Both the position numbers and the translations under genes were made by a program. A stretch of DNA of 64,000 bases from Mimachlamys varia (lineage: Eukaryota; Mollusca; Bivalvia; Pectinida; Pectinidae), in the NCBI GenBank assembly GCA_947623455.1, contig OX392534.1:7512001-7576000 (forward strand), written 5' to 3'. Positions 27,844 to 42,800 of this stretch are shown in pieces. A model generated the notes under the pieces. The model saw only the letters and a program-made list of their open reading frames with translations. It was not told the origin of the DNA and ran no database searches. Position 1 is the stretch's first letter, and each line of letters begins with the position of its first letter.

Positions 27844-30800
27844 CTGCAAATAGAAATATCAAAATATCTGTAATTAGGCTGTTTCTGAAACCAACTTTAA
27901 ACAGATCTTATTCACTATTTTGAGTTTTGTTCTACTTAAGAAGAAGCAGAAAACCAGTAGTTTTCAAAGTTTATTTTGTACCCAGGATATCCAATTTGGA
28001 TGACTTTTAAAATGAACATTTCTGACAGGGACTGAAGATGGCAAATCATGAAGTATTAGTATATTTGGTGTTTAGCCAGTTGTGAGAATGAGAATTTATT
28101 CAAACATGATCAAATATGCTTAAATATGTACGTTTACAATATATAGGACTAAGGAGAAGATGTTTACTTGAATTCCTCCATGTAGTTACTGCGTATGAAG
28201 GCAGCTAGTCGTGGACTGTACTGTAGGAAGGTCTGGATCACAGAGAACTGAGTGTACAGCAGTACGCCCTCCGACGGGTTGAGGATCTCTCGCCGACCTG
28301 GTCCTAATAACTTCAGCATCTGCTGGATCACTCGGTCGACAAACTTCTCCTACAGAAAATATACCCACAGACTTCTATATGATGTGTTAACATTGTTTAT
28401 TCACCTACTCAGTATGATTCATGACTTTTTCATCACTGTGATATTGATGTACCACATTATATATCCACAATTGTTACGTATTTTATATTGTAAAACTTTG
28501 AGTAAGTCGATACTCTAGGATACTTACTGTTGTACGTATCTCCTCCAGCACTTTAACCATCCAACCAATGTTGAAGAAGTTACCCTCGCTGTATCCCCAG
28601 TTGGCCTGTACAACAAAATATCTTCTTTATAGTTTCTTAAATAGGTCCATCAAGATTTAGAGTAATACCTTATTTCAAAGACATTTACCCAAAATAAAAA
28701 GGGAAGACCAATAGAAGTAACCAATCTATAATTATCGGAAAAGAAATAGCCAATGAAGTTGGCCATTGTAAGCCTGCCTTATAAAGAAGACAACTTTCTC
28801 ACCTGTTTGGCCATGAGGAAGAGTTCGTACACGGAGGCAAGCCCTGTTTTTGTAAACTGTACTAACTGTTTCTCAATCTGTAAAACAAATCAGAACTATC
28901 TGGGATCATATAGTTTTGACAATTCACAATAATTAATTAACAAGATAATTAAAAACTGTTTATGTTTTAGACTAAGGTTTCAAGAGCATTTTTAATTCAA
29001 ATGAAATTCAATAATATTTTTTTTTCAGTCTAGACAGAATACATGGTGATATCCAACAAGTGATTTCTTGATAATTTTTTAACACAGTAAGAAATTTCTC
29101 CACATGAGATAAATTTATGACAGATTTACTGATTCATTGAAATATTGACGAAACTTTCCTTATTACAGGTATATATAAATGAGTTACCTCTGCGTCTACG
29201 TCCATACTCATACCATCTCCTCCCTTGAAGGAGCCCCCGACAGACATGGTGCTACGTGCCGGTACCGAGAATTTGTTTGGGATCTCCGGTGAACACGTCA
29301 GCACCATCAACAGATCTAGCACATATTTCCCTCTGTAAACAAAAACACAAACACATCCATATTAAACATAATATTTTGAACCTGTATGCTATCCAACATG
29401 TGACTAAACAAAGATACATTTCTTATTTTATTAATGTTGACAAATGATCCTAAGTGTCATGTAAAGCCAGGATATAAAAGGAGTTATCTCCCTTGGTATT
29501 ATGGCTAGAACTTATTTATTGCATTGTTTTTTTTTCCCCTTTTCCTTTTTTTTCTTTACTTTCTTTTATTTTTGTTGCATCGTTTTATTTCATTCAGCAA
29601 AACACCATTTACCCGGTATTATTTCATTTGTCTATACCTGTTTGCCTGACAAACACAATCTGTCTGTGCTTACAGTGATCTTATAGTTCAACCATTATTT
29701 CCAGCAAAATATGATCTTATAACAGCTGAATATAAAGATGAAGTTTCTTAGCTTCCTTATAATTCCAAAAATCCAGACAGAAGTTCCTTGTGTAGCACTA
29801 AGTTTGCTTCACACAGTGACAAGGTCAAGGTCACCCGGTGACCTCTGTGTGAGATTACCTTTCAGCTTTTAGAGTCTGGATACGGGCAGGGATAATCTCG
29901 GACTCTCTAAACATCAGACTGAGCATTTCTGTCAGCAGTATCACAAGTCTACAAGAAAATTAAATAACTGTTAACATTCAAAACAAAACATAAAGCCATT
30001 CTGCTTAAGTTACTACATTATCAATTTGAAAAAATGTGTAAGGAAGGACTTTAGTTTGTATAGATCTTTTATAATCATTTTCTGTTAGTATGAAAGTATC
30101 TTAATTTCCACCATACCGTTTTCTCCTTACCAATATGTAGTAGCATAAGGGACAACAATCATGATCAATGTACATTATTAGAAAGCCACACCTGTCTCTA
30201 ATTACCAGCAGTGTTCACAGGTAATTATCCCTACTTATGTTCTACTCACTCAAACTCGTCCACCCTCTGCAGCTTGCCATGGTCAGTGTGTATGTTGATA
30301 GGAGATTTAGGTAAATACCTCTGTAGCTGTCTCACCAGAAATAGGAACATGTCTGAGTTCTGTAACAAAATTATCCTTATTTTCATTAAAACTGTCCCAT
30401 TATATCAATATGGTATTAGTAAGAAATATTTGTATTCTTTATCATATTACCACGGTAGAATATGCAGAGAACTACTATGAACAATAACAGGTATCTCATT
30501 TATACTCTTTATATACCGTATTCGCCATATTGGTTCAAAAGGGGGCACTAATAGGATAACAAATGTAGGATCAGGACAAAAAATGTCATTCCAGTATGAT
30601 GTATTGTGACAAGAATGGGTGGTACTCATGATGTGTGACATTATTGTCATTGATTTCGGACAATTTGTACACATATTACCGATATTTGCAGCATTTATTT
30701 TCTTGTAAACGTGTACCTAGTGAGGTTTACTGTACTGTTTAATAGAATCATCTAGTTGTGTCATAAATATGGGCACTTAATTATATTATTTTAATACCTC

Positions 30801-33800
30801 TGTATATGGTGAAAGGGGCTTGTATAGGGGGTAAGGGTACTAATTACGGTGAAAAACAGCAATTTAAAAAAAAAAATTATTTGGGAAACTATCAATACTG
30901 TCAAAAGAACATTATAATTTCCTTTTTCACCAAAACTATGACTCCAATATACATTGACAAATTGATTAGAATTACCTTCCAGAACATTTTCTTGAGAGCA
31001 AAGTTGCGTTCAGTGGCCACCCTCAATTCGTTTAACAAGTTAAACGTGTCCTCCATTGTATTTTCTTGGTTGAGCAATTCTCTTTTGAGCTGACTAAAGA
31101 GCATCTCCATCTTTTCTCTGTCAGACATAACATATCTCTCAGTTAGACCCACAGAAATATGATAAATATATTAAGTATGTACACTTGTAAGAAAGCAACA
31201 TACAAACAAGCAAGTTTGCAAAATCGATTTCCCTTCTTCTAAAAGCAATGTTTGCTGAATTAAGTCACACTTAGTAGGAATCGATCGACTTCCTTATAAA
31301 AACATACTTAACTACGTACAGGACCTGATTGTTGTTTGCAAACAAGCCAGGTTACTGGAATATAATGCCAGCAAATTTTGTGAATGTACAGTAGGTGAAA
31401 TGATACTGTATATTGGAAGCTTATTGCTCTAATGAAATAATAAAAAGTACAAAGAAAAATACACCAGGCATGAAAGCCCACAATATCAGTCAGAGTCTCT
31501 GGAACGCTATTGCTGCGATAGAGCCGCAACATTGCTGCATGTACATGTTCAGATTTAGTATGCAAATTACATGTAGGTTTCTCAGGCAATATCACCAGAA
31601 TATTCTGGCACATTTGCGGTGATATAACGCTATGTTGACTAATTTGTTCAGTTTGTTATAAAATGGTAAATAATCATATATGTCATGCCATATACAGACG
31701 TCTAAACAGCAGTTTTGTAACTTCATTGCTCAGACAGCAGAATTTTTTTTATCAAGACAATAAAGAAGCCGCAGTCCTTGAAGACACAAAAAAACATTTC
31801 AGAACATGGCAGTAAGTATAAACAGATAAATTTAAAATTATTGATTTAAAATTTCAATAATATTTAGAAGTATAAAGTTTCCAATGAGAGGTTACTCAGT
31901 GTGGACCTAAGTGTGATAACTTGTGACTGTAGAACTGCGGAGGTCTGTAGAGTGTCTGACACTGTAATACTGTCCCGTATATAGTACAATGTAACACAGA
32001 CCAAATTATATATCCCCCAGCTAGGCCACACCATGAATGTTTAATTATAAGCTTCTTAAACATAACAATGTCTTCATGGCTGGGTCAATAAGCCGTGTGT
32101 ATTCTGATAAATATATTAGCCCCATTTATACCCGATTCAGATAATAATTTATTAGCAGTAATAATAAGTCGTAAATACAATGTATTTCTTTTCAATACAA
32201 ACTTTACAATAAGGTCCTAGTGATGCTCTGTCAAACATAAGAGACAAGAATTCCATCAAATGAATCAGGCTGTACTTGTCCCAGCATTCAGAAAAATGTT
32301 GAATTAAAAAAATAGGTTTCAACCTTATATATATGAAAAAAAAAAACAACAACTCATACTTGGCCGCAAGGCCTTTCTGTCTTCTCTGGCTTCCTTCAGG
32401 CTAATAATTTGGAGCAAAGTCTGTGTTTTTGTTGTTTTTTATATTTACCAACGCAAGGAGATATCATTACATTATATATATTAGGTCTCATAAGTAAGAA
32501 TGACAGCATGTTCCAATAATAGCACTGGCTCCAAACAAACAAATGTTAGTTGGATGTGTATTACTTGTAATAGATATGCAAACTTCCATGTTCCTGTCTT
32601 TATAAAGGTTCAAATTCATCGGCCCTGAAAATTTGACAAGTCTCTTTAATTGTCTGCACTATCGATATTACTTTTTTGCCTTATATCTATATTTATTTAT
32701 ATACATGTTATATCAAAGTTTAGGATTTAAACTAATGGAAAATTTGAAAAAAAAAATGAAATTTTGAATTATATATCCTACACCAGATGCAAACCAAGAG
32801 ATTGCAGGTAAGAAAAAAACTTCTAAAAAAGTTTCAATTATCCATTAAAGATAAACAAGATCAATAATTTATTTATCAAATTATCACAGAAATCAATTAG
32901 TTCTGATACATGTAGTGTTAGCTGAGAGAGTCTTCACTTAACTTGCAATTTTTCAATATCTCAAAAAGTCGATAATGGTTTTATATACCAGAATCATGGA
33001 ACAAACTGCTTTATATTGTATACTTCAATGATGACATCATGGACAATTTCCATCTCAGTTAATTCATCGTAAACTTGTATGATTGGCAGACATAGCCATA
33101 ACCATTGATCTATTGGCAGTTGCTCCAAACCAACCAATTCACCGACACCAGGTCAAATTTCTATTGGTAGTACAATGGAAAAAAGTAAGAATTTCTCACT
33201 GACGTTTTAGCTTTCAGTATAAATAAAGTGCCACCAGGAAGTCCCCAAACAAGAAACCCATAAATAATTTTTGTCTCGACTAATAACACTAATGGTGACA
33301 TGACTGATGTGGAATTTTAAACAGGTGTGGCGGGACCTAAAACCTTACCTGTGTTGATAATAAGTAAATATAATTACCGTAATCATACTCCGTATTTACC
33401 TTTAATTCTACAACCATTATCTGCATGTCATCGCTATTTCAAGACCTGTCTAATATTGCTATCCTTCCTTACAGTTGATCCCATTCATGACCATTCAGGG
33501 GGTACCCTAGTATTCATATTTCACAATGGCTTCAAATTCATTTGGAACGTGATTTTCATTACAGGCTTTTCCAATCCAATAATAAATTTAATCTTCCTTA
33601 TCAATAATACTGACGTATAATGAGAGAAGAAAGGTACACAGGTGTAAAACCTTCCTGCTGATAAAAGATCAGAATCCCTTAAGACTCCAGAAATATACAC
33701 ATTGTATTATGTGACTGACTTTCATCAAGAAGTAGGAAATATAAGTCTGGTTGTTTTATCGTAGAAGTGTACTGGGGTGACTTACCCAAGGTATACAAAC

Positions 33801-36800
33801 ATAACAGACTAGACTGTCAGTACAACGTTATCTACATGATCAACATTATCTATTGATTGTTTTTATCATTTTCATATTATTAATGGACGTCAATCTCCTT
33901 ACTGGTTCATCATACACAAAACATTATTTTTTACACAGTAAAAATTAAACAGTATTCTTTACACAGTAAAAATTAAACAGTATTCTATACACAGTAAAAA
34001 TTAAACAGTATTCTTTACACAGTAAAAATTAAACAGTATTCTTTACACAGTAAAAATTAAACAGTATTCTAAACACAGTAAAAATTAAGCAGTATACTTT
34101 CAGTTTCAAACTTCATTTTTGGATATTTCAATGTATGATGTTCTGTACAGGTGCATGCCAATTTAAATGTACTGGAGATAATATAACAAAAACATGCCAC
34201 TTGAGACGTTTAAGTGGTAGTCAGTTTTCCATGTTGAGTGCTCTTTGGAGGAGCTGTCAAACCTTTAACGGGATTATATCCTACTTAGAATGTACATAAA
34301 TTTACTTAAACACGTGGTGAAGCAGTTATAAACAGTGACACTGCACATCAACACCTGTATATATCTGTATAGATAAAAACAAATACACGCAAGTCTATCC
34401 CTATTGCTTAGCTTTTAAAATATATAATAATCAATACCTTTAGAATGAAAAAAATAAAAACACTAAAACTGGAGAATTGCAACTGTCTACGTTTTGTTTA
34501 TAGATCTCCTATATTTAAGACAAAATTTGATTGGACAACCCCGTCCTCACGCCAGGCTCCTGTTGTACGGCTCCAGCTTGTACGGGACACTGAGATGATT
34601 TATCAGGAAATCACACGAACCATGTCAGTGTGATTTACACGTACAATGTTAAATAACTTTATATACCATTTATCAAAAGGACATATTGAACAGATAACAT
34701 GATAATGTTGGAGGGTTTAAAAACTAGGATGCATTGATTACCCAATATCTAACAAGTCAGTACATGTGATATAATTCTCGTCTCGAATGTAATTGCATAA
34801 CAATCACGATAACCTGCTATAAATCTTGTTAAAACATTTCAGCCAACCATATCAACACTAGTCAGGCGATATATATGATGGTACCCTGAATGATTCGTGT
34901 CCCTACAGTTCTATAGGAAATCATTAATGTCAGTTTCACTTCATCATTGTCACAAATGTTTCCCAGTCAGGTAAATAATACATTTCAGCAATTGTTCTCA
35001 TCAGAAAATTAAGTTTTGTATTTCATGATAGAACATACTTTTTCTCTGCACTCCCTTTTTAACAAGGTGAGAAATTCAATTCCCAAATAAATAAGAATGT
35101 ACTTGAAGGTTGACCCAAAATACATTACCCTACCCTAACAATAAGTAGATCGGTAGTAATCTGGACAGTCTGAGTACAGAATATTCTAATGGGAGTTTTA
35201 TCAAATCTGTTTTATACCAATTAAATCTTGATATAAATGCAAGCATCTTTTTCTGTCATGGAATATCATCATCAACTCGACATCAAGATTCCGTCATTAT
35301 TTGCCTTAACAGAGCCAGTCTTGGTACAGAGAGGATTTACACCACATCCTTGATATCCGGGGATTATGCTGACTTTCACTGGAGAGGGAATTGGAAACGA
35401 ACATATACATGCAGCATATATGCAAGCATGCTGCCCCTGGATATCAGGAATTAGCACTATGAGCTTTTCAGAGTGAATAGAGCCAAAAACATTTTTTTAA
35501 AGATAAGAAAACAGTTGTCTCAGACCTTTGACTCCTAATTGAAACTTTCACCTATTTTTGTAATGAAGTGCTTATCCCACTTTACATTACATCTGTAACT
35601 GGAGAGGAAAAATGCACGGTCAGACCGGGGTTCGAACACGGGACCTTCCGAACTCTAGACGGACACTCAACCAATTGAGTTATCTGGTCGCCAACGATCG
35701 ACCCGGTCTAGATCTGCTACATTCCTCCTTCCTTTAACAAAGTCTTTGACCCTGAAGACATCACGATTTACAACCCAGGTTCGGGTATTCTCTTGCTAAA
35801 TATGCACCCAGTACTTGAAACAAGGTTTGGTCACAGGCACCAAATGTAACAAGAGAGGAAATATGCACGGCCAGACCGGGGTTCGAATCCGGGACCTTCC
35901 AAGCTCTAGGCGGACACTTAACCAATTGAGCTATCTGGTCGCCGACGATCGACCTGGTCTAGATCCGCTACATATCTAAAGTGAAACACATATGATTTCA
36001 AAATATTAATAAACGTGATTATACCTAATATTTTTTTTTATTCACATTTTAAGCCAATGAATGGCTATAATGGGAATAAACAGGTGAATAATAAGATATA
36101 TAAAGTCTACTTTTGCAGTTCTGTTTTGTATCACTGGTTAGAGATCTGGAGTCACTGAATAAACTATTAGCTTTAGTATATTATTTTGCCAAACAAAATC
36201 GAATAGAAAACCTAACAATTCTTTCCAACCTTTCAATGGAAGGAACCAGTCAGCTGAACTTTCCCTATTAGAGTTAATCTAGCTGTTAATTTCAATAACA
36301 ATGTCCCACTGTGAAGTCAGTCACTGACTGATTCCGTTAAAACAGACACGTGGTAAACATGGGTGGGTGCACACACTTTCAGTAAAATTCTACCTTCCAA
36401 GCTCATAACGGTATACTGGACTTTTATTGAGGTACACCTCACAATGATTTTATACAAGGTCATTAACCCTTAACAAACTCATTAATATTTGTAAGATCAC
36501 TATCATTGTCAACATTGTACATAACAGCCGCAAGTTCTTTAACAGGTACCTACACACCAATAATTTATGGTAAATAACGCAAACATAATTCAGTTCATTG
36601 GTACAGGTTCACTCATGTTGAAAATCAATAACACAAAACATTTCACATAAAACTATGTAATAGAAAGTCAACAACCTCAATGTTTACGTTCCATGTTTTA
36701 TGATCCGCCATTTAAACTGTGTTTATACAAAATTCAACAGAACAAAGAGACATCAGTGCTGTTTTTTACTTCATGATTTTGTACCATAGGTAGCACTGCC

Positions 36801-39800
36801 TGTTAGGAACCACCGACAACACCCACTGATTTTGTACCATAGCTAGCACTGCCTGTTAGGAACCACCAACAACACCCACTGATTTTGTACCATAGCTAGC
36901 ACTGCCTGTTAGGAACCACCAACAACACCCACTGATTTTGTACCATAGCTGACACTGCCTGTTAGGAACAACCAACAACACCAACTGATTTTGTACCATA
37001 GCTGACACTGCCTGTTAGGAACCACCAACAATATCCACTGATTTTGTACCATAGCTGGCAATGCCTGTTAGAAACCACCAACAATATCCACTGATTTTGT
37101 ACCATAGCTGGCACTGCCTGTTAGGAACCACTAACAATACTTTAAAATCATCATTACCTAAGGTAGGAATCCACTGCTATTTAAACATGCCATTAGGTAT
37201 TATGTATTCACCACAAAATTATTTTAAGGTTATAATACTAAAACAAGACTTTACGTTTTGATGAGTCTGTGGAATAAAAGAGAAGATTCAAACAGAAATA
37301 TGTGACATTAAGGCACAAATGCTCCAAAATTGAAGCATTTTTAATTTTAGAGAAAGTTAGTCGTGAGCTCTGAGTAGTCATTTCAGTGTGAACCATCCAG
37401 CTCTAATGCTGTTGTATGGGAATTGATTTTAATAATGGCCACTACCAGCTTCCTGTTCACCAGTATACAGTATTACATGGATGTCTTTATAAAGGATAAT
37501 ATTAGGTGCAGCTTGTCATGGCCCCTAATAATACTGGCCAATGCATACTGGCTACAAAACAAGGTCAAAAACAATCAAAAGTTATATCAATAAGTTAAAT
37601 AGACATCATGATGAACAGTTTACATATCAGATCAAAATAACTTATTCATGTGGACACCTTGACATTTCATAATGACTTATTCCAGCCTCTGAATTGGAAG
37701 AGCTCAAATGTGTCTACAGGAATGAATGAGGTAATGCATTACAATTACAAAGTTTTTAATTACTTCTGAAAATCAATAATGTTTGTTAGTACATGTACAA
37801 TCGTGATTAGAACAATCTTATTAAGATCATTATAAAATGTAAATCTGTGATTTTTTTCTACAATGTAAAAACATTCGAAATTAATCAGTGACTACTTTTA
37901 ACAGTGTATCGAAGTAAAAATTGTGAAATAATTAAAACTAAAGCAAAATGGAGGTACAGCATAAAGATGTTTTGCATTGTGGCATAATATATTTAATATT
38001 CTATCCAGAAATGTAAAATTTAAATGTCTAAAGTGGTTTCTATGACAATACATATAAGCTTTGATTTCTTTAAAACACAGACCACAACACCCATGAGAAG
38101 AATGAAAGGTAAACTGGTGTATATTTATATAGTACCTGACATTTCATTGTTTCAGCTGTTGCTAATTCCTAGTAATTTGTAGCATTGTCCCCAAATATAG
38201 TGTAAGTGTTGCAAACTCATGATTCATAATTATGGTGAGTGATCATTAAAATATTATTATATAGTCACATTAGAACTGTTTTAATGGGTTGGGAACTGAA
38301 GATATTATTATGCCCAAAATATTTCAAGACCATCCTCGATATCCAGGAGTTATGATCACCTACATTCTCTACACCCTTGGAACATCTCATGGCAAAACTG
38401 TTTTCAAGCAATGAGTAAATTCTTATACTTAGGATTCAAAAGTAGTATTCTTGGCCAAAAATTTCTCTTCAAGATTTTTCATACATGACGTATAATAATA
38501 AATATGCTGTACCATAATTAAGAATTAAACTTATATCTGCCATGAGATACAATGTGGTATATAATATTCCTACAATTCCGACCAACATGGGACGGAAATA
38601 TTTTACTGTAAAAGAAATTTGATAAAAAATGAAGGTATTCAATTTGTTTCATCTTTTTTTTTTAAATTTGCTTCCATTTTCAATAAATGGAACTGTCAAC
38701 AGTCAATATATTGTGCAGTTATTGCTAACGCTATGAGTTATGATGTTGGAAATGAAACGATGTCTTGAAATGTTTGATAGTGTGTATAGTTTATTTTGTG
38801 TACAATTAGCACTATTTTTCATCATTTATTCAAATAAATTCAATTTGTTTCTAAAGGTGTATTATTTTAGGAAAAAAATGTGACAACATTTAAAGTTCAA
38901 AGCTAAAATCCCCCAAAATAGACACAAAGCATCAGAGTGAAGATTTTTAAAGAAATGATAAAAACAATATCCAAACCAGACAATAAAAAGATCTGTGGAT
39001 CTGTATCTTTGATTTTTAGTCATAATTTAGGACAAAAACCCAGAAGATTGATCTTTGGAAGAAATAAATGACCACATCATTTTAAACAATTCTTATTTGG
39101 AAAGATGTGATCATTTAGAAAATATTTCTTTAACATTACAGTTAGACACACACCAAACACTTAAGACTATTCATCAGCAGGATTTGCTTCTTGAAAATTA
39201 ATTTAAGTATTTGTTGGTCCTGAAATAATTGATTTATTTCTCCATTTTAATGAATAATTTCAGTAGATATTCCGAAACAGAACAATTTCAATTAAGGAAT
39301 TTTGTCTATTTTTAATAATTTTTTAAATGATAAAACGTTTGATGTCAGCTGCACACCTACCTTTTGGACTGATCATAAATATTTGTTCTGAATCATATTT
39401 TCTTGTTATAGATACAATTTTGAAAAAAACATACTTTAGTGACAGAAGTTATCTCCCCCTGAAAGGAAGGTGCAACAACACCCTCTACGTACGTGTGATA
39501 GAGATAGATCACTTGACCACACATAGACAATGACCAATGAAAGTTAGATACATACCTATAGCTTGTTACACTAGTGGAAAGTCTAACAAACAGAACAACA
39601 AAATATCTAATTCATATTGTCTACATGTCGCTAATTATAAACCAGCAAACCACTGAATATTACAAACAAATAATTAACATATAATATGTTTATACATTGC
39701 AATATGATAAAATATAAGGCTAATGATTATGAAGTGTTGAAAATAATAATGTGCTAGGTCTAGTCTATACAAAAATAGGGATATATAGTAAATATCAGTA

Positions 39801-42800
39801 TGAAGTTGCTATAATAATTTCATGAATTACAACTAAATAGTATAATTTTTACTCATGGTCTAATGTTAGTAAAAAATAATATACACATAATAGGCACACA
39901 TACATTTGTATACATGGATACACAAGCAGAGATGAGATAAGATTTGGAATTTATTAAAGTTTGCTAATGACTTAATTCTAAAGCTAATTATAGTGTACAA
40001 ACTAAATTTAGAGATCACACAAAAATATGTTTAAGTTATTCTAAAAGAATAAACTTCAAAAAGCATCGTATTTATTGTTGGTAGGCATTGATTATAAATT
40101 GTTAATAAATTAATGTCTAGTAGGTAGTAAATTTCTAGAACAGAAACTATAAGTGGATGGCATTCACATGTTTATTATAACAAGAATTCCACCGAAGTGG
40201 ATGTGTCTTCTGCACAGCAAGTTGGGAGAGAGTTCAGTGACCTTGACCTTTGACCCTGAAAAGCAATCCCAAGCAAGCACTTTTGGTAAGGTAAGGAAGC
40301 ACTGTCTGAAGTTTGAGTTTGATTGGCCCAACGAAACTCAAGTTATCGCTAGGAAACATAATTTCTATTTATAGCAACAGTGACCTTGACCTTTGACCCT
40401 GAAAAGCAATCTCAAGCGAGCACTTTTGGTAAGGAAGCACTGTATAAAGTTTGAGTTTGATTGGCCCCAGGAAACTGAAGTTATCGCAAGGAAACAGAAT
40501 TTCTATTTATAGCAACAGTGACCTTGACCTTTGACCTTCGACCCTGAAAAGCCATCCCAAGCGAGAACTTTTGTTTAGGAAGCACTCTATGAAGTTTGAG
40601 TTTGATTGGCCCCAGGAAATTGAAGTTATCGAACGGAATCCAATTTTCTATTTATAGCAATAGTGACCTTGACCTTTAACCTTTGACGCTAAAAAGCAAT
40701 CCTAAGCGAGCACTTTTGGTAAGGAAGTAGTGTATAAAGTTTGAGCTTGATTGGCCAAGGAAACTCAAGTTATCGCACGAAAACTGTTGGTGCAGATGTC
40801 GCCGCCGTCGACGACATAGTGACCCCTATATGTCACCTTTTCAGGCGACACAATAAAAAGGTGACCCACAGCTACAGTACTATAGCGTTCCATGATCAAA
40901 TCATCAACATTCTGAAGCTTGAATCTCAGCATCTAAGTCACAAAGAATCTTCAATTTTCAGGTTTACTTTTAGTTTTACTTAAATATAATAAAACATGAA
41001 TTCTGTAGCACGATGCATTATTGCTTTAAACCTTAATACAACTAGTCTGACACATACATAATGTATGACCAATATAGATTTATATCCCGAACTGCAGTAT
41101 TGCGTGTTGGCTTGACATTTGTAGAAAAGTTGTTTAAAATATTCGGAAATTGTTTAAAACTGCAGACAGAAGCACCAACAGCAACAAAAGCTATCACCTT
41201 CACAAAAAGGGGACGGAATATCAATATAGAAATGAAATGTTATTTAAATGAACAGACTTCAACTGAACAAATGAAATTATATAATAACTTATAACGCAAA
41301 AATATAATTACAGAGTAATCATCTGTTTACAAAAATTTGGAGGAAAGACTTCAAATTAACAAAATGGGGTAGCAAATATAACAGATGAATTACATTTTCA
41401 AATTTTCCCTAACATAAAGGCTAATATTCATAATATATAAAATTGTCTTTTCCATAATAAGATAAGAATGTGAGAACCTTCCCTGTATGTTAGCTTGTCT
41501 ATACATATCATCTGGTCAGTTACGACAGAGTAGTCGGATTGAGAACCTTCCCTGTATGTTAGCTTGTCTACAGTAGACACATGACTGTACTTATCATTCT
41601 ACAGTAGACACATGACTGTACTTATCATCTGGTCAGTTATGAGAGACGATTTTACTTGACCTCTGTAAATTATGTATATATCCTTCACCTCAATGTCCCA
41701 ATAAACACAAAATTCTACACAAAAAAGGTAGCTTCAAGACTTATTTCTTAGTGAGACACCTTTAAAATCCCAAAATTGAAGAAGGGAAAAAAACCCAGAT
41801 CTATTGTGTATGTTTTCCAGCTGTACAAAACCTGGAAATTAATTGTAAGTAGCTACTTGGTTTTGAGATGTTATTAATAATGTGCAGAAATCTGTTTCCG
41901 AGTTCCTGCCTATTAAAAGTTCACAACAGAAGCAGAAAGTGTACAGCTATACTTAATAAATGAAATGAAACTTAGGCGATATTAATAAAGATGGGACTAA
42001 TTATAAAACTGAAGCGATATTAATAAAGATAGAACTATAATTATAAAATTGTGTACTGAACAACACACCTTTTCTTTTTCTTCTCAGACCTGCGTTATAA
42101 ATTGACACACAAAAACATTTAAAAGTATAATTGTGAGAAAATTCAATGGCAGACCTACAGATCCTTAAAGTCTATATAACATGTATGATTGTATCTTCAC
42201 ATTATTCGATTAGTACCAGAGTTGTCTTCCCCTAATTAATCGTTGATTGGTAGATGTTGCTGGATTTGTCTGAGTTGTTTACTGTAGGATGATTGCCATA
42301 CATGAAGATTTTAGAGGCTTACCAGCTGAAATATATCTCTCGTAAGAACTTTTAATCCACAACTAAATTACAAAATTGATCACCAAGCATTACCATGACA
42401 ACTCAACATTTACTGAAATCAGAAAAGTGATTAAACCAAGCTGTGTCCGTCCATCTGCACACTGATTATTGTGCAAAATTTGATGACCACATCTGTATCA
42501 GAATTTGAGATATATGGAGGAAACAAATATCTACACCGAAATATGCAGTTATTTTTGGTGTTCATTACTGAAATATCTAGAAATCAGAAATTTGAAAATA
42601 TCCCCAGGCATGTACCCTCTGCATTGTTCATGATTCAAGTAGAAGTAAAGTCTGTAGCATAATATTCATTTGAGACATGCTCCAAAAATAACTGTTCACA
42701 AAGGGACTGACAGATGCACGGTGAAAATCAGAAAATCTATTGCTAGATATACAGAAACAATGTTTGCCTTATTCCAATCGAGTTAAGTGCCCATCAATAG

